Position numbers and translations under genes: made by a program
Part shown: one piece after another, positions 56,766 through 64,000 of the stretch
Layout of the letters: every line of letters begins with the position of its first letter
How positions within the stretch are numbered: the first letter of the stretch is position 1
NCBI GenBank assembly: GCA_014871385.1
Contig: CM026426.1
Span: forward strand, 27,091,594-27,155,593
Direction of reading: 5' to 3'
Source: Ceratodon purpureus
Lineage: Eukaryota; Streptophyta; Bryopsida; Pseudoditrichales; Ditrichaceae
Length of the DNA stretch: 64,000 nucleotides
Notes under the pieces: model-generated
The model's input: only the letters and a program-made list of their open reading frames with translations
Told to the model about the DNA's origin: nothing
Databases searched by the model: none

Positions 56766-57479
56766 TCAAATCTGGTTTGCTTTTGCCCTGGTGATGCAGC
56801 TATCTACTGGGATGACCACGGTTTTTCCTTGTCGCTGAATTCGGATCTGATTCCTGGACCAATCGTGTATTGCATTCATATCTCTCAGCCATGGTCTTCC
56901 CAGGATGACAGGGAAGTTACTACTATCAGGCATATCAATCACTACGAAAGTAGCTGGGGTAGATACTCCATGTGTAGTAATGGCTACGGTTGATATTATG
57001 CCCAAGGGTGTTACTGGAGCATCATTTGCCATTCGCAGGATAAACCGGGCTAACTTGGGTGATGGTAATCCCAATTGTTTTCTTAAATAATTGCTCATAA
57101 CATTAACCCCTGATCCTCCATCTACTAATACATTGGTTAATTCATGGTTTCCAAGTTGTAAATGTATCACTGCAGCATCCGGATCCAAGGTAGTAGCATT
57201 AACTTCAACAACCTCTGGATTGGATGGTTCATCCGGTGAGGCTGTTTGCTGTAAGTATTTCTGAAGTTCTGGGCTTAATTTGATTAACTTGGACAATGTG
57301 ATGGTGACATTGGTGTCATTTAAAATCTGCTGTAATGACGAGGTGTCGTGGGAACCTTCTAGCCCCTTTTGTAGGTCTTGCCTGATTCTATGCAGTCTTT
57401 CCCAATGATTTTCCGAAAATGGTTTTTTGTGTTCAACCACATGTTCGTCCGGAGCAGTTTTGGATCTAGTGGTTACCAC
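56766..57479 (-). CDS. Gypsy aspartic protease region
   Basis: The retropepsin motif appears as LVDGGSGVNVMSNYL, the DGGS variant common in plant gypsy elements, with the flap and C-terminal part (VTPLGIISTVAITTHG; FPVILGRPWLRDMNAI, the ILGR hallmark). It is in the same frame as gag (stop TGA 57546-57548) and RT (stop TGA 56766-56768), so gag-pro-pol was a single frame. Confidence 0.88.
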   Translation of the reverse strand: MVTTRSKTAPDEHVVEHKKPFSENHWERLHRIRQDLQKGLEGSHDTSSLQQILNDTNVTITLSKLIKLSPELQKYLQQTASPDEPSNPEVVEVNATTLDPDAAVIHLQLGNHELTNVLVDGGSGVNVMSNYLRKQLGLPSPKLARFILRMANDAPVTPLGIISTVAITTHGVSTPATFVVIDMPDSSNFPVILGRPWLRDMNAIHDWSRNQIRIQRQGKTVVIPVDSCITRAKANQI

Positions 57480-57545
57480 GGCCGTGCTGATTGTGGATAC
57501 ATTAGTTTCGACTCCATGGACCTCAGTAAGTGTGACACCTCCTCG

Positions 57546-58721
57546 TCAAGGGGTTCCAGGAGCTTTCTGATGTTCTCCGGTGCCATGAGTCCCTGGGTTA
57601 GTACGGTACTGCGCCCATCTCTGATGTAGCTGTGGACAGTCTCTCCGTCGATGGGTTACTGATCCACATTCCCAGCAGGCATCGCTTCGGCTGGGCTGGA
57701 AAGCATCAACATTGATTTCCTCTGGATACACGGCTGCCGTGGTAGGACGGGGACGGCGGTTCTCTTCAGTTCTAGAAGGGGTATTAGCATACCAGCAACG
57801 TCCTCCATGGATTTTTCCACAACTGGAGCAGGGAGTTACTGGTGATCTAATTTCGGGTCGTAAATTTGGCAAAGGTAGCAAGGGTGTTTGGGTTTTGTTC
57901 AAGGCCCCTAACTCTCGGCTAATGTCATTTGCCGCGCTCAGAATATCTTGTAAAGTCTTAACCCCACGGATTACAATGCCTTGTTGAATCCATGGTAACA
58001 GTCCTTTTTTAAACCATTCGCAAAGATAATCTTCCTCAGATCTCTGACTTACTTTGTCAGCCACTTGTTTGAATCTATCGTAGAACTTGTCTACGGGTTC
58101 ATTCCTGTCCTGAGTAATGCTACCCAAAGCTCTCAGGACCTCAGAACTGGTTTTAAGTTTTCTAAATTTATGTAGAAAACTCCGTTCCATGTCTTCCCAG
58201 GTTGCGTGGGAGTGTTCAGTTTCAAAATCAATGTACCAATTAATGTGGTTTCCTTGGAGTGTGGTGCCGAAAATGTTTTGGAGATCTTCAGTGCTGGTGA
58301 TCCCATTTGTACGGGCAATAACTTTGAAACGTCTGATGTGCCAATCTGGATCCCCTGATTCATCAAACACAGGGTATGAGATTTTGGGATACTTGGTATG
58401 TTTACCTAGGTCTCCTTGGATAGGTCCTGTGGCAGCAGTATGATTTTCTCGGGGTAACGTTGTGGACCTTATAGTCTCAGGGAGGGCCTCTGAAGCCTGA
58501 GCCATGGGGTGGAGAGCCTCCTGTGTCCTGCTTTCTTGTAATGTGTGATATTGTGCACTGAGTAGCTCTAACTTGGCGTTAGTAGCCTCGTTTTTGGCTA
58601 CCAGATCAGTCATTTGTTGCCTCATCCATACTAGGAATTCTTTCGTGGATTCGGGGTCCTCTTGTTGAGCAGCGTCTTCTGCTTCATTAATTCGCTCCAA
58701 AGGGAGTTTCCTTGGAGGCAT
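57546..58721 (-). CDS. Gypsy gag polyprotein
   Basis: 391 codons from an ATG only 70 bases inside the 5' LTR. An N-terminal helix (QQMTDLVAKNEATNAKLELL) precedes the capsid-like retrotrans_gag block (WYIDFETEHSHATWEDMERS; FLHKFRKLKTSSEVLRALGS; EDYLCEWFKKGLLPWIQQGI). A zinc knuckle CWECGSVTHRRRDC (C-x2-C-x4-H-x4-C) lies near the C-terminus. It ends in TGA at 57546-57548, and the frame continues into protease. Confidence 0.93.
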   Translation of the reverse strand: MPPRKLPLERINEAEDAAQQEDPESTKEFLVWMRQQMTDLVAKNEATNAKLELLSAQYHTLQESRTQEALHPMAQASEALPETIRSTTLPRENHTAATGPIQGDLGKHTKYPKISYPVFDESGDPDWHIRRFKVIARTNGITSTEDLQNIFGTTLQGNHINWYIDFETEHSHATWEDMERSFLHKFRKLKTSSEVLRALGSITQDRNEPVDKFYDRFKQVADKVSQRSEEDYLCEWFKKGLLPWIQQGIVIRGVKTLQDILSAANDISRELGALNKTQTPLLPLPNLRPEIRSPVTPCSSCGKIHGGRCWYANTPSRTEENRRPRPTTAAVYPEEINVDAFQPSRSDACWECGSVTHRRRDCPQLHQRWAQYRTNPGTHGTGEHQKAPGTP

Positions 58722-58773
58722 GGTGAGAGTTTAGTTTTCAAGGAGTATTTAGAATAACCTCAGCAGACCATCC

Positions 58774-58791
58774 CCAGCATGGTCGCCAAAA
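58774..58791 (-). promoter_or_regulatory. Primer binding site
   Basis: Immediately inside the 5' LTR, the minus strand reads (TTT)TGGCGACCATGCTGGGG. TGG followed by about 15 bases complementary to a tRNA 3' end is the expected form. I did not assign the tRNA. Confidence 0.65.
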
Positions 58792-59445
58792 TGTTATCCT
58801 GGGTCATAACATGGAGCTGCCTGAGGTGAGAACTAGAGGGGCTAAGGGTAGAAGTTTGCTAGTAGCAGGTAGACTGAAGACTGACCGAGGGTATTAGTCT
58901 TGGGACACGGTCATAGGGCCATCAGGGTGTCCCTTTGAGTACTGGTCCTGGGACCGTTGGGTCTTCCACGGGCACGCGGTTCGACTCCAAGACAGTCGGG
59001 GAAGACCGACCAGTGAAGTCACGACCAAGACTCCGTGAACACCAAGAGAGAGAGAGAGAAGCAAAGGTATTCCGAGAGGGGTTTGGTAGCGGGGACAGTG
59101 CAAGGTGAGCTTAAACATGCAATGACAATCAGCAAGCAAGATGCATCCAAGTGAGATAGGGAGGGGCAGAGAGTAGAGAAGGCATAGTGTAGTATTAGCG
59201 GAGTAACCCAAGACTGTCCACGAACTCCAAGGTTCAGGCGCTTACATGAAGGGGGCAAACTGTCCTAGGAAAATCAGCTGCTCTGAGACCAAACTCGACT
59301 CTAACCACAAAACTGAGGAGTGAGTTCTCTACCCTGGATACCTTGTTTATACTAATCTAACTAGACTTCTTCCTTGTAACTCCTTGTTGCACTGTCTGTT
59401 CCACCGTCCTAGGCTATCCTCGCTGGCCTTGCTGGGGTTGTAACA
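58792..59445 (-). repeat. 5' LTR
   Basis: 654 bp, the upstream LTR in the transcribed direction. TG...CA ends. It is followed by the ATCGT duplication at 59446-59450. Promoter elements were not assigned. Confidence 0.95.
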
Positions 59446-59779
59446 ATCGTGTTACCTGTCAACAAACATTCTTCTGATGTCACAAAGCAATCAAATTTTA
59501 GAGAAAAAAATAATTCTCTAGAATGAAAAGTTTGAATATACCACAAGAGAGGAATCAAGAAACTTGTCGAATATCACCCGGCCTCTGACGATGAGATGGG
59601 AAACACCAAATTTGTATCCATCGATGGACCATACTCGCCGAGAATAATACCGAGAAAAGAATACGAAGTTCATTTTAGATTTAATTTTGAGATGCTAGAG
59701 AAAGCTGCTACTAGATCAAGAGACCAACTCATAGATCAACACCTAAAGCTCCCAGTCATACAATGATATGCTCAATGTC

Positions 59780-61433
59780 TAATCCTCACATCATAGAATG
59801 GCTCGGACTGACAACCTTCCACCACGTTCACAAAAGCTGCTCTCCCATGATGTATTGAAGTATTCACGTACAAAAATCACATATGATACATCTTTGAGAT
59901 ATGTTTGAGTTTCTTTTCGGAATGTAAAATTGACAATCGGAAACCAACTTCATACCTGTTAATCATGAAATTTGGATACACAAACGCATAGTTTGCTATG
60001 TTTTCAACCCGCATGTTGGAGTTTGATATAGAGCTTCTGCGTACTCAGAGATGCTCGTTGCCAGAAATCCTGGCTTTTGGCCTCCTTCATCCACCACTAT
60101 GTCAAGTTTCGGACCTGCAAAATTATGGGCTGCACAAGTGAACCATGTAAGTAGTCATCTACGACAACTCTGTCACGAGTCTCTATATATCTGACTGTAT
60201 TCTTTGCCAAGTTGGCAATATCCAATAAAATTTGAGGAAAGTTCGTTAAAAATAAACAAACTGAATCCTCACCAATGGGAACAACGCCTGCAGCCATGTA
60301 CTCCACGACACTGATGCCAAAGTGTCCTTCAGCCATGGTGTGCAGACCTCCAATCGCACCCCCGAGCAGCTCTGCCTTCTCCTTGCATTCATGTTCATGA
60401 AGGACATCATTTTTGAGTCACTTATTTAATGCTAGAAGATTGTCTTTGCTAACGAGCAAGAGAAAGCAACGCTCCACAGTTTATGAACATATAAAGATCC
60501 GAGATTCACACCCGATCTAAGAAGACCACTTACCTATCTCCCACCCCTAAGTGGAACTCCACGTATGGCTCCAAATCAAGCTCTTTTATCTCTTTTCCGC
60601 ACCCTTACTGTACTTGATTCTCTGCATCTCACAGTCATAAGGACAATTTTCAAAATCCATCAAATTCATCTGATTTTTACTCCACATACCTCGAGAGTGA
60701 GAGTGTAACAACGTGGGTAGTCCAGGAAGATACGATCAGGGCTCCTCCATAGTTTAATGATTTGGTTATATGTCCACGATGAGTTCACTATTCCTACGTG
60801 TGCGCAACGCCCGGCCCACCCATAAAGCTAGGAGTCTATAGTACCACACCGTTGCAGTCTATTGCCAAAAGCTGCAGCAATATTCATGTGCGAGTGAGTT
60901 CAACTACATCCACACCAACCTGGGCAAGTAACCAACAAAGCAAAACATAGATATCAAATCCTCACCCCCCCCGGTATCAAGAGTTTCGAATATACAACAA
61001 GTTGGAGCTATATCCATACATATAAGACAAGGAATGATCTTAAACCTGAATCCTTTAACAGAGTACGAACAACTATTCCTACAGAATTAGCGACGGACAC
61101 ACGGTATCAATCATTTCTTACTATCACCATTCATCAAGATACTCACCTGCTTGAGATCTTAGTGTTGTTGTTGTAGGACAAGGCTCGACTGCATACTTGA
61201 GCAAGCATGTCTGTGCTAATAGTTGGATAATGTGTATAACAAGCAACAAAGGATCTAGCAACATGTGCAATTACGAACATGAAAGCGTAACCACTCGTAT
61301 CCATGAACAAAACTGGAGTTTCTTTGCTCAATGCCTCCCATCCCGATACCATAGAGCCAACGTTTTGAAATAAAATTGTAAGTCTGGGAAAAGATTTTGG
61401 CTCAATCCAACTCCCCTTCTGCAACATCACCAC
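59780..61433 (-). pseudogene. ALG11: ALG11 (GDP-Man:Man3GlcNAc2-PP-dolichol mannosyltransferase) copy, degraded
   Basis: Several exons in order. 61433-61147: VSGWEALSKETPVLFMDTSG and VACYTHYPTISTDMLAQV, ending at a GTGAGT donor. 60858-60690: WYYRLLA, a frame change, then LYGWAGRCAHVGIVNSSWTY, ending at GTATGT. About 60405-60268: [20 protein letters not shown] and [13 protein letters not shown]. 60114 to about 60027: [21 protein letters not shown] last part near 59860-59790 resembles RRFSERAFYD but needs another frame change. These match ALG11, which adds alpha-1,2-mannoses to lipid-linked oligosaccharide on the cytosolic ER face; the EYMAAG block is part of its GT4 sugar-nucleotide site. The N-terminal exons were not found. 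The donor after GEDS is non-consensus. Two frame changes and missing exons make it a pseudogene or partial duplicate. Confidence 0.75.
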
Positions 61434-61633
61434 CTGCCGCAACACATAACTCGACTCAATCCGTTTTTGTAGGAACTAATTCCAACAACACAATCAAATT
61501 TCTTCTCCTTCTCTACACGCCTTAAGTCCTAACATAGCCTAAGAAAAACACAGGAAGACCAGGATTCAATTCACAAGAATAAAAACTCAAAATCTCACCA
61601 AGATCTAAACAAGTCCTACAACAACAAACGTAA

Positions 61634-61969
61634 CTACGCACCACAGAGCACAAACCCTAGCACAGAACACTTACCCTGATCGGGGCAATATAGGACAAAA
61701 ATTAGAACGAGAGGGCTCGAAAGAAAGCGGCGACTAAAGCGAAGGTGGCGAAGAGAGTGAGAAGGGCGTGGGAGGTGCGGATACTCACCGGATGGGGCAG
61801 ATAGGAACGTTGGAGATGTGAGGAGGGCAACGGCGCAGCAGAGAATGCGGAAAGAAGGAATCCGCTTCTCGACCGCATGGGACTTGGTTTTGCTGGTCAT
61901 TAAAACAGTATCTCCTGGTTCAATGACATGGTAGATAGTGTTGGTTTGAGGCGCACTAAATTTCAGCAT
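61634..61969 (-). other. Possible first exon or leader ORF
   Basis: A 111-codon frame starting MLKFSAPQTNTIYHVIEPGD. It lies upstream of the ALG11 relic on the same strand, but its sequence does not resemble the ALG11 N-terminus. It may be an unrelated leader or chance. Low confidence. Confidence 0.2.
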
Positions 61970-63742
61970 AACAAGAGTTTAGTCTAAGAAAAAAAAATTA
62001 TTATATAGAAAAGGTACACATACAATATCATTTATTCAATGTATTTTCTTCTAGCAAAGGTATCATTCATATGTCAGTTACAAAATTACACCACAATTTA
62101 AAAAATAGTTAAAATTTAAAAATTTAAACTCTTAATAAAAAAACATTCGAAATTCAAAATTTCATGAAAGTGGTATACTTACTAAGTCCCAATACAAATT
62201 ATTATACCCTTATCACTACGGCTTTTATGCGGCAACCTCTAATTCGTTGGCAGTTTTTATGACCTTCTCCTTCACATCCAAACTCTTCCATTTGGTATAC
62301 TTTTAGGTATATTCTACTATATTAAATTGGTTAATGATTTCATCTAAATTTTGAATAGTTAAACCAACTGATTTATATCCAAACCTTTTCTTGATTATCA
62401 CTAAAGCTTCTTCATAGAGAAGGTTCTAAACATTCTGTTCTTCTACGCTTAGTTCCATAGCCGTCTCTTTCTTCTTCTTCTTCTTGTGTGTCTGGCATCT
62501 TGTACTTTTTTCATGTATCGTTCATTTTGAATGCCGTTAAATGACCCCCTTCATCCTATTTGCCAAGTATGTCACAATGATATATTTTGAAATATAGAAA
62601 ATAGAAACATAACTTTAATAAAAAGGTGATAATGAGATTTTTGTTAAATTCATAAATGGATCAAAAAGCTTACCTTTAGAGGATCTTGAAAGTCTGGATC
62701 TCCTAATTGATGAAGGCGGTCTTCAACCTCTAAGTCAACTCCTTCTGCTGTCGTGATGCTTCTAATTCAAGAATCGGGTATTCATCCTCAATCTCTGCTC
62801 CGTTTGTAGATCCAATCTATAGAATTTAATCACCAAAAGAGAAATAGTTAAATTTATAAAATAATTAGAATTTCAAACAATAATTAAATTTAAATAGAAT
62901 TCATAAAGTTACATGCTTCTCTTGTTTGGTATTTTTTCCACTTTTAAACTGCTTTCCCTTATACTCAAGGGGGGAAGCATCCTAGGATGTCTAGGTAGGA
63001 ACGTCACACTGTCTTTTCCTCTGAATTAAAGATTTTTGACCTTGTGATTGGGTTTAGGGAAAATGATTCTTTTTAATTATTGTATTCCAGCAAGTTCGAG
63101 CACTCATTGTTTTTGCATAATATGAAGAGATAATTAGAAATGATTGGTGTTTTGTATTCCTATAAGTTCAGTTTGCTAAAAAATTCAAGAATGTCACAAG
63201 GAGAAGTCATACAGTCAGGAACTTGTTATAAGTACACGATGTGTTAGTTTTTGAGATGCATTGATTGGGTTGGGGCGTACAACGTTATGCTACTTGATTT
63301 TCTTATTTATTTTGCAATAGGCTAGAAACTAACTTTTGGGGGAATTTTTGAAGTGGCCGCATCCTAGAATTATGAGGGCGCTGGGAATTAGGAAATGAAA
63401 TTCGACGCTAATTTGTATTATTCCAGTTTTGGCACCTAGAATTCTCACTCCTCTAACGGCTTGCATTTGCTGATTCCCTGCGACCTATGTTCTCTAGGAC
63501 TTAACGACCATATAAAAACTGGAAATAGGAAAAGGAAACTGTTGAATTCCAGTAAAGTCGTTCATTCCTAGGACCCTTAGTTCCTTGGCCACTTTAAATC
63601 TGCGCCGTTAGATCGTAATCCAACTGCATGTGACAACACCACGTTTGGGATACCGTCGTCTCTCTCACCTGGGTTTCCCTTGCGACACTGTCCGCGGCTG
63701 CAAGACCTCCTGCGCAGTTGAGGTATAGGAAATTTTGTAAGT
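61970..63742. other. AT-rich region with faint exon relics
   Basis: No full gene. On the minus strand, near 62760-62675, a stretch reads VEDRLHQLGDPDFQDPLK and ends at GTAAGC, which could be an exon with a splice donor. Around 62450-62500 a CTT run encodes a Glu/Lys-rich segment. The rest is AT-rich, without recognisable features. Confidence 0.4.
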
Positions 63743-64000
63743 ATGGGTTCACGAAGAAGTTCTTCAACTGCTTCACAAGCATTGATCACTGATTTTTTTC
63801 AACAAGAAAGAGTGACAGAACCAGAGGTTGATGAGTGGTTTTTCTATCAGACGTTGATTACTGACTTCTATAGGGAGAGGGAGGAAACAGTAGAAGTCGG
63901 TCAATCAGTTTCAGAGCATAGCTTCACTGATTCAGAGTTCCATAGCCTCCTGGACATAGAGCTGCAAACCCCAATCTCACAATTGAGTTTGAGATACTCA
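63743..64000 (+). CDS. Partial gene encoding two PCNA-interacting (PIP-box) motifs
   Basis: ATG 63743 opens a frame of 86 codons that runs off the window without a stop. The N-terminus MGSRRSSSTASQALITDFFQ contains QALITDFF, an exact PIP box (Q-x-x-I-x-x-F-F) with Thr-Asp at the positions typical of PIP degrons and Arg at +4 (FFQQER). A second motif, QTLITDFY, follows about 28 residues later, also with Thr-Asp. PIP boxes dock proteins on the PCNA sliding clamp at replication forks; PIP degrons recruit CRL4-Cdt2 for S-phase destruction. The remainder visible is acidic and Ser-rich. I do not recognise the family. Pairs of PIP boxes this close to an N-terminus are uncommon. It could be a host replication or cell-cycle regulator, or another element's protein. 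Confidence 0.55.
   Translation, partial: MGSRRSSSTASQALITDFFQQERVTEPEVDEWFFYQTLITDFYREREETVEVGQSVSEHSFTDSEFHSLLDIELQTPISQLSLRYS

Larger units (their letters stand above)
50317..59445 (-). mobile_element. Ty3/gypsy LTR retrotransposon, 9.1 kb, with an extra ORF after pol
   Basis: The LTRs (50317-50970 and 58792-59445, 654 bp each) start TGTTATCC and end GTAACA. The 5-bp TSD is ATCGT at 50312-50316 and 59446-59450. All genes run on the minus strand in the gypsy order gag, protease, RT, RNase H, integrase, in one continuous frame broken by four stops. An additional large ORF follows integrase in the env position. Only three LTR differences were noticed (position 9 and two near the 3' end), so the insertion is recent despite the stops. 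Confidence 0.96.

Noticed and set aside
9322-58721. An alternative genetic code in which TAG, TAA or TGA is read as an amino acid
   Set aside because: All three stop codons both interrupt and terminate frames here, and intact frames use normal stops; scattered C-to-T mutation explains it better.
61634-61969. First exon of ALG11, or a BAH-domain start (IEPGDTVLM)
   Set aside because: The short match to BAH-like openings is too weak, and it does not resemble the ALG11 N-terminus.

Overview
This is eukaryotic nuclear DNA, almost certainly from a plant-lineage (streptophyte) genome. The evidence is a CACTA (En/Spm) element with the plant-type TNP2, DUF4218, DUF4216 and Transposase_24 modules, a Ty3/gypsy element, hAT elements, GT-AG introns, plant-like leaders and a broken ALG11 glycosyltransferase gene. 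I cannot name the species; a charophyte alga or non-seed land plant would fit. There are no prokaryotic features and I recognised no tRNA or rRNA. The window is mostly nested transposable elements, several of which I could bound to the base from terminal repeats and target-site duplications (TSDs).

Layout. 0.1-7.9 kb: retroelement with 1.69-kb terminal direct repeats, (GA)n tracts at its edges, three minus-strand ORFs and a Penelope/telomerase-like reverse transcriptase. 7.9-10.7 kb: AT-rich DNA with one broken ORF. 10.86-12.53 kb plus 29.49-31.19 kb: one broken multi-exon gene of an uncharacterised transposon-like family ('element A'), split by the next element. 12,617-29,478: a 16.9-kb hAT-type element with a perfect 8-bp TSD (CATCGTAC). 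It holds four genes as two convergent pairs: kinase-like > < Y/R/G-rich protein, and RING protein > < hAT transposase. Each gene has a GC-rich repeat array and a TATA-like box upstream. 32,648-45,444: a 12.8-kb CACTA element with a 3-bp TSD (ATG), divergent TnpA-like and TNP2-like genes and a captured BRCT domain. It interrupts a RING/coiled-coil gene lying at 47.03-45.45 kb and 32.65-32.32 kb. 48.9-49.3 kb: a second relic of that gene. 50,317-59,445: a Ty3/gypsy element with 654-bp LTRs, a 5-bp TSD (ATCGT), gag-pol with four in-frame stops and an extra ORF downstream of pol. 59.8-61.4 kb: a degraded ALG11 copy. 63,743-end: a partial reading frame with two PCNA-interaction (PIP-box) motifs.

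How it works together. Nearly every transposon reading frame is intact over long stretches but carries one to several in-frame stops. Where the original residue can be guessed, most fit C-to-T change (CGA to TGA, CAA to TAA, CAG to TAG), as expected of methylated, silenced repeats. The terminal repeats of the two retroelements are about 99.5-99.8% identical by eye, so those insertions are young. Two non-autonomous hAT elements of exactly 250 bp with perfect 8-bp TSDs sit inside the larger elements.

The most unusual object is the large hAT element: it looks like a cargo carrier with modular, duplicated promoters. Its RING gene has the same kind of layout as the gene split by the CACTA element.
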